A stretch of 64,000 bases of DNA from contig NZ_VSFC01000012.1 of the NCBI RefSeq assembly GCF_008084905.1, positions 62,001-126,000 of the forward strand, read 5' to 3'. Positions 17,611 through 26,509 of the stretch are shown in pieces. Below the pieces are notes generated by a model. That model had not been told where the DNA came from, made no database searches, and was given only the letters and a program-made list of their open reading frames with translations. Source of the DNA: Xanthomarina maritima (GTDB lineage: Bacteria > Bacteroidota > Bacteroidia > Flavobacteriales > Flavobacteriaceae). Numbering within the stretch: the stretch's first letter is position 1; each line of letters begins with the position of its first letter. The position numbers and the translations under genes are program-made.

Positions 17611-18009
17611 TTAAAACTCTTCAAAATTTTTAAAACTACCATCAGTATAGAAAATAATTATTCGTTCTATACTTTTTTCTTTAGAACTGATTTTTTCAGT
17701 TTGATTTATTACTGAGATTGATTGAGGTGCTTTTTCTTCTTTTATTTTATTATTAGATGTAATTTCAATTTTAGATTTTTCTTCAGTTGGAAATTTCCCT
17801 TTCCCATTTAATAACCAATACAATTCAACTTCAGGAAAAGAGGAGAGTACTTTTAGTACAAAATCTAAACTTGGTTTATTTCTTCCAGACAGAATATGTG
17901 AAATACTAGAACGTTGTACACCAATTTTTTCAGCGAAAGAAGAGGCGCTTTCGTTGTAATAATCGATGACTTTTTGAAGTCTTTTTGCAAAATCTTCGTT
18001 GTTTATCAT
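17611..18009 (-). CDS. XRE-family helix-turn-helix transcriptional regulator
   Basis: A 132-residue protein. The N-terminal 65 residues form a Cro/CI-type HTH (FAEKIGVQRSSISHILSGRNKPSLDFVLKVL), followed by LYWLLNGKGKFP, typical of flavobacterial XRE regulators. The C-terminal half is charged and low in complexity, with no ligand domain seen. Its start codon lies inside an operator-like site (18001-18016), suggesting autoregulation. It is divergent from the M14 peptidase gene. Confidence 0.88.
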   Translation of the reverse strand: MINNEDFAKRLQKVIDYYNESASSFAEKIGVQRSSISHILSGRNKPSLDFVLKVLSSFPEVELYWLLNGKGKFPTEEKSKIEITSNNKIKEEKAPQSISVINQTEKISSKEKSIERIIIFYTDGSFKNFEEF

Positions 18010-18016
18010 TGTAAAC
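18001..18016. promoter_or_regulatory. Operator-like site 1 (GTTTATCATTGTAAAC)
   Basis: GTTTA and TAAAC arms separated by 6 nt. The site covers the start codon of the XRE gene. It differs by one base from site 2 at 18225-18240. Confidence 0.5.
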
Positions 18017-18040
18017 TATAAATAGGTTAATTTGTATTTA

Positions 18041-18048
18041 CAAATGTA
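18041..18048 (-). promoter_or_regulatory. -7 box of the XRE gene
   Basis: TACATTTG on the minus strand matches TAnnTTTG, 31 nt upstream of the start codon. Confidence 0.4.
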
Positions 18049-18224
18049 ACAAATTTATTCATATCGTTTATAAACTAACTTACAAACATGCAAATAGAAT
18101 ATAAATATAACTTTAAATAAAGTGGTTTAAATATCTGATAAATAGCACTTAAAAGTAAATATATGTTTATTGTTAAATTTTAGCAAGTCAAATATCAATT
18201 TTTAATAAGAAAAGCATCGGCTTT

Positions 18225-18299
18225 GTTTATCAATGTAAACAAGATTGTATATAAACATAGTTTACAATTGTAAATTGTTAATTGTTTACATTTGTATCA
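18225..18299. promoter_or_regulatory. Operator-like sites 2-4 and promoter of the M14 peptidase gene
   Basis: Site 2 is GTTTATCAATGTAAAC (18225-18240), site 3 GTTTACAATTGTAAAT (18260-18275) and site 4 GTTTACATTTGTATCA (18284-18299). A perfect -7 box TACATTTG (18287-18294) lies inside site 4 and site 3 covers the -33 area. A bound protein would therefore block this promoter. The leader to ATG 18311 would be about 10 nt. The divergent XRE protein is the obvious candidate (inference). A compact palindrome GTTTATAAAC at 18066-18075 may be related. Confidence 0.5.
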
Positions 18300-18310
18300 A
18301 ACAATTTTTA

Positions 18311-19477
18311 ATGACTTCAGAAGATTTAAAAAAACTGTATAATTCTCATAAAGAATTTGAACTGAAAAACAGGTATATTCATAATGCACATATACTTCCT
18401 TTGCTTGAAAAGTTAAAAGACTTTTTTGAAATTAAACATATCGGATTATCAGTTTTAGAAGAGCCTATTCACTCTATTAAAATCGGAACTGGTCCTAAAA
18501 AAATATTCATGTGGTCTCAAATGCATGGTAACGAAAGCACAACCACTAAAGCTGTATTTGATATTTGTAATGTATTTGCAAATGAGTCTAGTGAAATAAT
18601 TCAGGAAATACTTATTAATTGCACGATACTTATTATTCCTATTCTAAATCCTGATGGAGCAAAAAACTATACAAGACATAATGCGAACGATATTGATTTA
18701 AATAGAGATGCTAAAAACTTATCTCAGCCTGAAAGCAAGGTTTTGCGAGGTTTGTTTAATAGTTTTAAGCCTGACTTTTGTTTTAATTTACATGGACAAC
18801 GTACCATTTTTGGTGTAGGAGCTATAAATAATTCGGCAACAGTATCGTTTTTGTCTCCAGCTCAAGACAAAGATTGTACAATAACAGATACTCGAAAAAA
18901 GGCGATGGAAGTTATTTCTGTCATGAATGAGTTCTTGCAAGCACAAATTCCTAATCAAATAGGTATTTATGACGATTCTTTTAATGATAACTGTGTTGGA
19001 GATACATTTCAGTCTTTAAATTGTCCAACTATTTTATTTGAAGCTGGTCACTATAAAAACGATTATAATAGAGAGATAACTAGGTTTTACATATTTGAAG
19101 CTATGTTGTTGAGTTTAGATTATATATCTAAAAACAATGTGTCAGGAGATTTTTATAAGGCATATTTAAATATTCCAGAGAATAGTAAAAGTTTCCTCGA
19201 CATTATTATTAGGCAAGCTAAGATGGAGTCTAATGGGAATATTAATATTGTAGATGTCGGAGTTCAATATGCAGAATTATTAAAAGATAATGTTATAGAA
19301 TTTATCCCAAAAATTGAAAAAATTGGAGATTTAAGTCACTTGTTTGCTCACAATAATATTATTGCAGATTCTAAGGAGTTTTCACTACAAGATGATGAGG
19401 TAATAGAAGAAGGTATTGTTGTTGAAACAGTTTTTATAAATAATATTAAATATTCATTAAAATTAACAAAAGCTTAA
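18311..19477 (+). CDS. M14-family zinc carboxypeptidase
   Basis: A 388-residue protein from ATG 18311. An upstream in-frame ATG at 18245 is excluded because the -7 box lies after it. Zinc ligands are His72 and Glu75 (MHGNES) and His161 (FNLHGQR). The segment NPDGAKNYTRHNANDIDLNRDA is the M14 substrate-binding signature, and ILFEAGHY near residue 262 carries the likely catalytic Glu. No signal peptide is seen, so it is probably cytoplasmic and may trim peptides or murein fragments. It appears to be controlled by the divergent XRE regulator. Confidence 0.82.
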   Translation: MTSEDLKKLYNSHKEFELKNRYIHNAHILPLLEKLKDFFEIKHIGLSVLEEPIHSIKIGTGPKKIFMWSQMHGNESTTTKAVFDICNVFANESSEIIQEILINCTILIIPILNPDGAKNYTRHNANDIDLNRDAKNLSQPESKVLRGLFNSFKPDFCFNLHGQRTIFGVGAINNSATVSFLSPAQDKDCTITDTRKKAMEVISVMNEFLQAQIPNQIGIYDDSFNDNCVGDTFQSLNCPTILFEAGHYKNDYNREITRFYIFEAMLLSLDYISKNNVSGDFYKAYLNIPENSKSFLDIIIRQAKMESNGNINIVDVGVQYAELLKDNVIEFIPKIEKIGDLSHLFAHNNIIADSKEFSLQDDEVIEEGIVVETVFINNIKYSLKLTKA

Positions 19478-19509
19478 ATTATATAAGAGAATATTCAATA
19501 ATATTGTAT

Positions 19510-19517
19510 TATTTTTG
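19510..19517 (+). promoter_or_regulatory. -7 box of the Lrp/AsnC gene
   Basis: TATTTTTG matches TAnnTTTG, 25 nt before ATG 19543. No convincing -33 element. Confidence 0.35.
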
Positions 19518-19542
19518 CCTATTATTTAATTAAAAATTCAAA

Positions 19543-20022
19543 ATGGGTAAATTTAAGCTTGATGACGTAGATCATCAAATTCTAGATATGTTAATTGATA
19601 ACACACGTGTTCCTTTTACAGATATTGCTAAAAGTTTAAGTATTTCAGCAGGAACGGTTCATGTAAGAGTAAAAAAAATGGAAGAAGGAGGTATTATAAA
19701 AGGGTCTTCTTTAACATTAGACTATAAGAAATTAGGATACTCTTTTATTGCGTATGTTGGAATATTTCTTCAGAACACATCGCAAACCAAGTTTGTTTTA
19801 GAGAGAATTAACAATATTCCATTTGTAACTGTAGCTCATATTACAACAGGGAAGTTTAATATTTTTTGTAAAATTAGAGCAAAGAACACAGAGCATGCTA
19901 AAGATATCATCTTTATGTTAGACGATATAGAAGGTGTTTATAGAACTGAAACTATGATTTCTTTGGAAGAGAGTATCAACGATAAAAAACGTTTGATGCA
20001 TTCTATTTTTAACGAAATGTAA
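19543..20022 (+). CDS. Lrp/AsnC family transcriptional regulator
   Basis: A 159-residue protein. The N-terminal AsnC-type HTH (LDDVDHQILDMLIDNTR...SISAGTVHVRVKKMEEGGII) is followed by the ligand-binding RAM domain with alternating strands (YSFIAYVGIFLQ, VTVAHITTGKFNIFCKIRA). Such proteins sense amino acids and tune amino acid metabolism; the ligand here is unknown. It is monocistronic, with its own -7 box and a strong terminator. Confidence 0.9.
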   Translation: MGKFKLDDVDHQILDMLIDNTRVPFTDIAKSLSISAGTVHVRVKKMEEGGIIKGSSLTLDYKKLGYSFIAYVGIFLQNTSQTKFVLERINNIPFVTVAHITTGKFNIFCKIRAKNTEHAKDIIFMLDDIEGVYRTETMISLEESINDKKRLMHSIFNEM

Positions 20023-20039
20023 ACTTATAATTAAATTTT

Positions 20040-20069
20040 AAAACCTCTTTTTTATTAAAGAGGTTTTTT
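20040..20069 (+). terminator. Terminator of the Lrp/AsnC gene
   Basis: The arms AAACCTCTTT (20041-20050) and AAAGAGGTTT (20057-20066) pair around a 6-nt loop, followed by a T-run. Confidence 0.9.
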
Positions 20070-20087
20070 GTTTTTAAAACAAACTTT

Positions 20088-20603
20088 ATGAAAGCTTTTC
20101 AAATATTAGAATCAGAATATGCAGATTATTATGCTAATTATATAAAAAAAGCTGGAAATCAAGATATTATTTCTGGGTTGGAATCTAGTTTAAATAACAC
20201 CATGTCTTTTTTTAAATCTATTCCTGAAGAAAAACTTGAATTTAGATATGAAATAGGTAAATGGACTATAAAGGATATTATTCAACATTTAATTGATGCA
20301 GAACGTGTGTTTGCATATAGAGCCTTACGGTTTGCAAGAAAGGATAATACACCATTACCTGGGTTTGAAGAAAATGACTATACTATTGCTGCAAATGCTA
20401 ACAAAAGGAGTAGAGAAGAACTTTTAAAAGAATATCAGGCAGTTAGAGAGTCAACTATCATGTTATTTAAGAATTTTGATGAAGACACTCTAAAACTAGT
20501 AGGAATTGCAAGTAACAGTAATATGTCTGTACGTGCAATAGGATTTGTAATTATTGGACATGAAACACATCATTGCGATGTGATAAAATCTCGTTATTTG
20601 TAA
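20088..20603 (+). CDS. DinB-family four-helix metal-binding protein
   Basis: A 171-residue protein. The three-His metal site of DinB/YfiT-like folds is visible: His67 (IIQHLID), His158 and His162 (GHETHH). KWTIKDI before the first His is also typical. Members include thiol transferases (bacillithiol, mycothiol) and damage-induced proteins; no specific activity can be assigned. It is followed 2 bp later by a convergent small gene. Confidence 0.85.
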   Translation: MKAFQILESEYADYYANYIKKAGNQDIISGLESSLNNTMSFFKSIPEEKLEFRYEIGKWTIKDIIQHLIDAERVFAYRALRFARKDNTPLPGFEENDYTIAANANKRSREELLKEYQAVRESTIMLFKNFDEDTLKLVGIASNSNMSVRAIGFVIIGHETHHCDVIKSRYL

Positions 20604-20605
20604 AG

Positions 20606-20908
20606 CTATTCTTCTTCGTCTTTAAAAGTTTCTTCTTTAATGTCGTCGTTAATAACAACATGTCCTAAATCATCAACTTCAACTTCTTCTACACTTTCAA
20701 AATTAGTCATAGTGTAATGCAGTTTGCTACTAACTTTAACTAGATAGATACTGTCTTTGGTGCGTACTTCAACAGCATCAATAATTTCATTGTTATGATT
20801 TTCGAACGTAATAACGTCATCATCGTCATAACCATCTGGAAATTTATCGGTTAATAACTTAAGAAGTTTAGGTGTAAGTTTTTTGTAATCTACAATAACT
20901 CTTTTCAT
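20606..20908 (-). CDS. Small acidic conserved hypothetical protein
   Basis: A 100-residue protein starting MKRVIVDYKKLTPKLLKLL with a DGYDDDDVI patch, a central beta-rich part and a very acidic C-terminus. Similar proteins are widespread in Flavobacteria and sometimes mislabelled DNA primase; no enzymatic motif is present. It is followed by the convergent DinB gene and lies downstream of aroB's start region on the same strand. Confidence 0.7.
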   Translation of the reverse strand: MKRVIVDYKKLTPKLLKLLTDKFPDGYDDDDVITFENHNNEIIDAVEVRTKDSIYLVKVSSKLHYTMTNFESVEEVEVDDLGHVVINDDIKEETFKDEEE

Positions 20909-20991
20909 TACTAAAGGATTTTATATTAATAAATAGCATTTACCTTTTACTCTAGCAATTTTTATAAAGTTACAAATTATTTATATGATTG

Positions 20992-22059
20992 TTAAGAATT
21001 ATAATAATTGAATGACTCAACTATTAGATTATTTTCTACCTGACAGTTTATTTTTGTATCTCCAATCTGCTTTAACAACACAAAATTGATTTTTCCATGC
21101 TCATTTTTTTTGTCAAATTTTAAAAGCTCAATGATAGGAGTATAATCTACTTCAAGAACTTTTGGTTGGCCAAAAACATGTAGAATAGTCTCTTTAATTT
21201 GGCTGCATTCTGCTTTTGAAAAACCAGTTAATTTTGTTGAAATATAAGTAGCTAAAATCATCCCAATTGCAATAGCTTCTCCATGTAACAGAGGTGTTTT
21301 AGAGGTGTTACTTAAATAATAAGATTCAATAGCATGTCCAAGTGTATGTCCATAATTTAGTGTCTTTCTAAGGTTGTTTTCAAATGGATCTTGTTCAACA
21401 ATAGTTTTTTTAATTTCAATAGACTCATAAATTAATTCGTCTAGTTTTTTAGTATCAAGTTCCTTGTCTAAATGAAATTTATTCCAATACTCCTTACTGT
21501 AAATTAATCCATGTTTTAGCATTTCTGCTAAACCGGAACGTATTTGATTTTCTGGTAATGTACTAAGAAAGGAAGTGTCTACTAAAACCATTTTACCAGG
21601 ATTTACAACTCCTATTTGATTTTTTAAATGACCAAGATCCACTCCATTTTTTCCTCCAATAGAAGCATCTACCATGGCTAATAGAGTAGTTGGAACATTA
21701 ATATAATCTATACCACGTTTAAATGTTGAAGCAACAAAACCTCCTAAGTCTGTAATAACACCACCACCAAGATTAATTAAAAGACTTTTTCTGTCTGCAT
21801 TTAATTCCGAAAGAGCGTTCCAGACTCCAGAACAGGTTTCTATGTTTTTATTAATTTCACCAGATTCAATTTCAATAATTTCTATATCTAATTCGGTTTC
21901 TAGATTACTTAAAAACTTAGGCAAACAACAATCATGCGTATTTTCATCGACAAGTATAAATATTTTTGAATAATTATATTTTGTTAGATGCTTGTTTATG
22001 GCTGGGTAACATTCTGTGTTTAAGAAGATTGTGTAATCTTTTGTATTAATTGATTTCAT
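20992..22059 (-). CDS. aroB: 3-dehydroquinate synthase
   Basis: Second step of the shikimate pathway: DAHP to 3-dehydroquinate, using NAD and a metal. The 355-residue length is normal. The NAD-binding INLGGGVITDLGGFVAS, the substrate loop NVPTTLLAMVDASIGGKNGVD, the metal ligands in LAEMLKHGLI, LNYGHTLGHAIE and LLHGEAIAIGM are all present. It is transcribed away from the proline dehydrogenase gene. No other aro gene is nearby. Confidence 0.95.
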   Translation of the reverse strand: MKSINTKDYTIFLNTECYPAINKHLTKYNYSKIFILVDENTHDCCLPKFLSNLETELDIEIIEIESGEINKNIETCSGVWNALSELNADRKSLLINLGGGVITDLGGFVASTFKRGIDYINVPTTLLAMVDASIGGKNGVDLGHLKNQIGVVNPGKMVLVDTSFLSTLPENQIRSGLAEMLKHGLIYSKEYWNKFHLDKELDTKKLDELIYESIEIKKTIVEQDPFENNLRKTLNYGHTLGHAIESYYLSNTSKTPLLHGEAIAIGMILATYISTKLTGFSKAECSQIKETILHVFGQPKVLEVDYTPIIELLKFDKKNEHGKINFVLLKQIGDTKINCQVENNLIVESFNYYNS

Positions 22060-22128
22060 GCTGTTTTCTAGTAAAATAAAGTGTGAAAATTAGCAGATTT
22101 TTTTATAAAAAAGTAGAGATACTATAAT

Positions 22129-22136
22129 TATATTTG
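22129..22136 (+). promoter_or_regulatory. -7 box of the proline dehydrogenase gene
   Basis: TATATTTG matches TAnnTTTG, 16 nt upstream of ATG 22153. Confidence 0.4.
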
Positions 22137-22152
22137 TATATAATTTTTTGAA

Positions 22153-23325
22153 ATGCCTAAAGACCGATTTTTTGATAATACTGAAATTGCCTTTTCATTA
22201 AAAAGTAATTCAGAACTTAATAGAGCTTATTTATTATTTAAAATGATTTCTTACGAGCCCCTTGTAAAGGTAGGAAAGAGTTTAAGTAATTTTGCCATTA
22301 AAGCAAACCTTCCTGTAGATAGTGTTATTAGAGCAACGGTTTTTGACCATTTTTGTGGTGGAATAAACGAGAAAGATTGCTTGCCTGTTATTGATGCTAT
22401 GTATGAAAAAGGAGTTAGCTCTGTTTTAGATTTTTCTGTTGAAGGGAAAGAGGACGAATCTTTTTTTGATGCAGCTATGGAGAAAACACTTGAAATTATT
22501 AATTTTTCAGAAAACAATGAAGCTATGCCTATAGCTGTATTTAAACCTACTGGTTTTGGTAAGCCAAGTTTATATACAAAAAAAAGTGAAGGGAAATCTT
22601 TTACTGCAGATGAACAAGTACAGTGGAATAGAGTAGTAGCAAGGTATGATAGAGTTTGTAAACTAGCTAAAGAAAAAGATGTAGAGTTGTTGATTGATGC
22701 AGAAGAAAGCTGGATGCAAGAAGCTGTAGATGATTTAGTGACCGAAATGATGCAAAAGTATAATACTGAAAAAGCTATTGTCTATAACACGTTACAGATG
22801 TATCGACATGATAGAATGGCCTTTTTAAAAGAACAATATAGGCATGCTAAGGAAAATGTATATTTTTTAGGTTATAAAATTGTTCGAGGAGCATATATGG
22901 AAAAGGAAAACGAGCGTGCTTTGAAAAAAGGTTATCCAACTCCAATATGTGAAAGTAAGGCAGCTACAGATGATAATTTTAATGCTTCAGCACAATATAT
23001 TTTAGATCATTTAGATATCATATCACTTTTTGCAGGCACACATAATGAAGCTAGTAGTTATTTAATTTTGGACTTAATGGAAGAAAAAGGAATATCTAAA
23101 AGTGATAATCGTGTGTGGTTTGGACAGCTTTATGGCATGAGTGACCATATTAGTTTTAATTTGGCTAATCTTGGTTATAATGTAGCTAAATATGTGCCTT
23201 TTGGACCAGTAAAAGATGTGTTGCCTTATTTGATTCGTAGAGCTGAAGAAAATACTTCGGTTGCTGGACAAACAGGAAGAGAGCTTATGTTGTTGACAAA
23301 AGAAAAAGCAAGAAGAAAAAGTTAA
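22153..23325 (+). CDS. Proline dehydrogenase (monofunctional)
   Basis: A 390-residue FAD enzyme that oxidises proline to pyrroline-5-carboxylate and feeds electrons to the quinone pool. It has the PRODH barrel with DAEESWMQEAVDDL, the YNTLQMYRHDRM helix, GYKIVRGAYMEKE (FAD/substrate strand) and the C-terminal LIRRAEENTSVAGQ, whose Arg pair binds the proline carboxylate. The length is that of monofunctional Bacteroidetes enzymes rather than PutA. It converges on the capsule kinase gene with 1 bp between the stops. Confidence 0.93.
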   Translation: MPKDRFFDNTEIAFSLKSNSELNRAYLLFKMISYEPLVKVGKSLSNFAIKANLPVDSVIRATVFDHFCGGINEKDCLPVIDAMYEKGVSSVLDFSVEGKEDESFFDAAMEKTLEIINFSENNEAMPIAVFKPTGFGKPSLYTKKSEGKSFTADEQVQWNRVVARYDRVCKLAKEKDVELLIDAEESWMQEAVDDLVTEMMQKYNTEKAIVYNTLQMYRHDRMAFLKEQYRHAKENVYFLGYKIVRGAYMEKENERALKKGYPTPICESKAATDDNFNASAQYILDHLDIISLFAGTHNEASSYLILDLMEEKGISKSDNRVWFGQLYGMSDHISFNLANLGYNVAKYVPFGPVKDVLPYLIRRAEENTSVAGQTGRELMLLTKEKARRKS

Positions 23326-23326
23326 G

Positions 23327-25681
23327 TTAAGAAAATCTCCACCATTTCTTTTTGTGTGGATTAGTGCCATAGCCATAGCCATAACCATATCCTTTTTTAT
23401 GGTCAACACTATTAAGTAGAATGGTCATATTGGGTAATCTTTTTTCTTTATGCATACGTTCAGCAAGTTCCAATTGATTTTTAGTAATATAATTGGCTTT
23501 AGCAACAAATATAAATAAGTCTGCATACTTGCTAATTAATAAAGTGTCTGTTACAAGTCCTACTGCAGCAGTATCAACAATTATATAGTCGTATTTGTTA
23601 GAAACATTCTCAAATAACTCTGCTACACGTGCATTCATTAATAATTCTGCAGGATTTGGAGGAATGGTTCCAGATGGAATGACATCTAATAATTCGTTTT
23701 CTTTATACTTAAAAATAACCTCATTTAAAGTGGTTTTAGAGTTTCCAATATAATTAGTTAACCCAATATCATTATTTATATTTAAATAGCTAGTTGCTTT
23801 AGGAACTCTAATATCAGTTTCAATAATCAATACTTTTTTATCTGAATAAGATAAAGATAATGCCAAATTAATAGCTGTATGAGATTTCCCCTCTTTGCTT
23901 GTTGTTGAAGTTACAAATATGACTTTAGCTCTGTTTTCAATATTTTGAAGCATGAAATCTAAATTTGTTCTCACCATTCTGAAGGCTTCAGCTTTTGGAC
24001 AATAATCTACTTTAGAAATTAATAGTTTGTTTTTTGAGGATTTTGGAATATCTCCTATAAAAGGAATAGAAACAATATTTTTAACATCGTTTATATTATG
24101 AACCTTATCGTCTAATAAATCCATTAGGTAAATAATTCCAATTGGGATACTTAAACCAAGAATTAATGCAGCTAATATAATAATAGGTTTTTTTGGAGAA
24201 ACAGGCATTCCAGAAGCATAAGCTCTATCTACTATTTTTGCATTGGGAGAAGAAACACCATGTGTAATTGCAGCTTCTTCTCTTTTTTCTAATAAGTATA
24301 AGTATAAAGCTTCTTTAATGTCTTGCTGCCTTTTAATGTCTCTAAATTGTCTTTGTTTTTTTGGCGCAGAATAAATTTGCGAACTAATTCTATTACTTTC
24401 TTTAACTAAATTATTATAAGTGATTTCATTAGTTGCTTTGATACTATTTAAACTTTGTGATAAATTATTTTTAAGTTGATTAATTTGATTGTTTAAGTTA
24501 ACTACGGTAGGGTTTATTTCGCTTGAATTTTTTAAAAGTCTAATTTTTTCTAATACTAATTCATTGTATTGTTTTGTTAATTGTGTAACCGAGTTATCAG
24601 AAATTCCAATGTTAGTAGGAAGTAATTCATTACTAGAATCATTTTCAGTAAGGTGCTGATTCATGTAATCTATTAATTGAATTTGATTAGCTGTAGCAAT
24701 TAATTTAGATTCATTTTCTTTTTCATTTTGTAAAGAAAGTGATGATTGTGTCGCTAAATCAGTCAATTTGTTCGATTTTTGAAGAGATTCTGCTGTAAGA
24801 TCTACATCACCTAATTCAGCAGATACGACTTTAAGTCGATTATTGATAAAATCTGAAGTTGCATCTACTACAAGTTGTTTATCATTTTGAACATCTATAT
24901 TATACTTTTCTATAAGTTTGTCTATAAAAAGACTAGCTTTTATTTTAACATTATCATTTATGGTAAGTTTTAAGATATTAGACATTTCTTGATGCTCTAT
25001 GAGTAGTTTTTTCTTATAATTAGAAACAACAGCAGCTAATGGAGATATTTTAATTTTAATATTTGAACCAATTTTGGTTGTAGATTCTCCAATTCTAGGT
25101 GTAATAATAATTTCTCCAAAACTTGTAGATATATTTTCTCCAAATGCATATATTAAATTTTCATCATCTAACTCTGTATCATCTTCATTAGAGAAGGAGT
25201 TTGTTTCATTGAAAGAAATACCTTTTAAGATGAAATTGTGTGCAGACTTAATGCGAATATTTAAAGTAGTATCTATTTGATGTATTATAGAATCTGATGC
25301 GTTAATTGTTATATTTAGAGGAGGGTTTTTGTACTCTTCACGCGCTTTTATTCGACCTTCAACAAAATATTGAATATTAAATTTAAGTTCTTTAATTACT
25401 TCTTCAATAATGGTTCTAGATTTTATTACTTCAATTTCATCTAAAACATTATTATTATCCGTTTTAAAAAGACCATAGTTTTGTAAAGTAGATATTTCTG
25501 GAAGTTTACTATTTGATTTTTCGTCTTTAATTTTAATTTTAGCAGTAGCTTGATACTGATAATTTGCGTAACGTATGTAAAAAAAAGCACAAATAATAGC
25601 TGTTATCATACAAACAACTATAAACTTCCACTTAAGTAAATATGGGGAAATTATATTCTTGAAATCGACTTTTTGATTCAT
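23327..25681 (-). CDS. Polysaccharide co-polymerase with BY-type tyrosine kinase (Wzc-like)
   Basis: A 784-residue inner-membrane protein controlling chain length and export of the polysaccharide. The N-terminal Wzz domain and TM1 (about 15-35) are followed by a long coiled-coil periplasmic region and TM2 (about 500-520, PIIILAALILGLSIPIGI). The C-terminal kinase has Walker A SKEGKSHTAINLA and Walker A' VLIIETDIRVP, with Glu in place of the usual first Asp. Four tyrosines (765-771, GYGYGYGYG) near the C-terminus are the autophosphorylation cluster. It is the last gene of the minus-strand surface polysaccharide run, 22 bp after wza. Confidence 0.92.
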   Translation of the reverse strand: MNQKVDFKNIISPYLLKWKFIVVCMITAIICAFFYIRYANYQYQATAKIKIKDEKSNSKLPEISTLQNYGLFKTDNNNVLDEIEVIKSRTIIEEVIKELKFNIQYFVEGRIKAREEYKNPPLNITINASDSIIHQIDTTLNIRIKSAHNFILKGISFNETNSFSNEDDTELDDENLIYAFGENISTSFGEIIITPRIGESTTKIGSNIKIKISPLAAVVSNYKKKLLIEHQEMSNILKLTINDNVKIKASLFIDKLIEKYNIDVQNDKQLVVDATSDFINNRLKVVSAELGDVDLTAESLQKSNKLTDLATQSSLSLQNEKENESKLIATANQIQLIDYMNQHLTENDSSNELLPTNIGISDNSVTQLTKQYNELVLEKIRLLKNSSEINPTVVNLNNQINQLKNNLSQSLNSIKATNEITYNNLVKESNRISSQIYSAPKKQRQFRDIKRQQDIKEALYLYLLEKREEAAITHGVSSPNAKIVDRAYASGMPVSPKKPIIILAALILGLSIPIGIIYLMDLLDDKVHNINDVKNIVSIPFIGDIPKSSKNKLLISKVDYCPKAEAFRMVRTNLDFMLQNIENRAKVIFVTSTTSKEGKSHTAINLALSLSYSDKKVLIIETDIRVPKATSYLNINNDIGLTNYIGNSKTTLNEVIFKYKENELLDVIPSGTIPPNPAELLMNARVAELFENVSNKYDYIIVDTAAVGLVTDTLLISKYADLFIFVAKANYITKNQLELAERMHKEKRLPNMTILLNSVDHKKGYGYGYGYGTNPHKKKWWRFS

Positions 25682-25703
25682 ATACTGCGTTTGTCAACTA
25701 TTA

Positions 25704-26495
25704 TTATTTAACTAAAATAGCTGCAATAGTTGCTAAAGTTCCTACTGCAGAAATAATTACTATATAATTTTGATTATAAGAAGCTGATCTAATTTTGGCT
25801 GCATTAGGTTCAACATAAATTACATCATTTTGCTCTAAATAAAAATTAGGTGAATTTACTACGTTTATAGATGTTAAATCAAATTTTGTAAATCTTTTTA
25901 CTCCATCTTGTTCTCTTATTAAAAAAACATTATCTCTTTTACCATGAATAGTTAAATCGCCAGCAAGACCTAATGCTTCTAAAAGTGAAATTCTTTCATC
26001 ATCTTCAATGGTATATGTGCCAGGTTCGTTTACTTCTCCTAAAACAGTAAGCGTAAAATTAGTTAGCCTAATATTAACAATTGGGTTTGTTACATATTCA
26101 GAAATTCTTTCTTTTAAATATAAGGTTAATTGCGCTCTAGTTAATCCTTCTACTTTAATTGTTCCTAAAACAGGAAAGTCAATATTTCCTTGGTCATCTA
26201 CAAAATAAGATTGCATTTTTAAACTACCCTGTACATTTAGTGATTTATTACTATTAGCAATTACAGGTAGATTAAAAGGTTCAACTGTTGCTGGATCTAA
26301 TGCAGAAACATTAATTGTAAGCAAATCATTAGGCTTGTATTTAATATCAAAATTAATTTCAGTAGCATTTAAGCTGCTAAGTGGTTCATCTTGAAAGTAT
26401 ATAATTTCTTTACTTGAAGTGCAAGATGATAAAAAAGTAATGATTGTAATCAATAATACCTTTTTAAGAATTGTTTTAATTAAACTTACTTTCAT
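25704..26495 (-). CDS. Polysaccharide export outer-membrane lipoprotein (Wza-like)
   Basis: A 263-residue lipoprotein (lipobox TFLSSC near residue 25). A Poly_export domain (YKPNDLLTINVSALDPATVEPF, about 52-150) precedes an SLBB domain (TLTVLGEVNEPGTYTIEDDERISLLEALGLAG) and a C-terminal hydrophobic segment (VIISAVGTLATIAAIL), likely the outer-membrane helix. It forms the export channel used together with the kinase gene 22 bp downstream. Confidence 0.92.
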   Translation of the reverse strand: MKVSLIKTILKKVLLITIITFLSSCTSSKEIIYFQDEPLSSLNATEINFDIKYKPNDLLTINVSALDPATVEPFNLPVIANSNKSLNVQGSLKMQSYFVDDQGNIDFPVLGTIKVEGLTRAQLTLYLKERISEYVTNPIVNIRLTNFTLTVLGEVNEPGTYTIEDDERISLLEALGLAGDLTIHGKRDNVFLIREQDGVKRFTKFDLTSINVVNSPNFYLEQNDVIYVEPNAAKIRSASYNQNYIVIISAVGTLATIAAILVK

Positions 26496-26509
26496 GCTTA
26501 AATCTTTAT

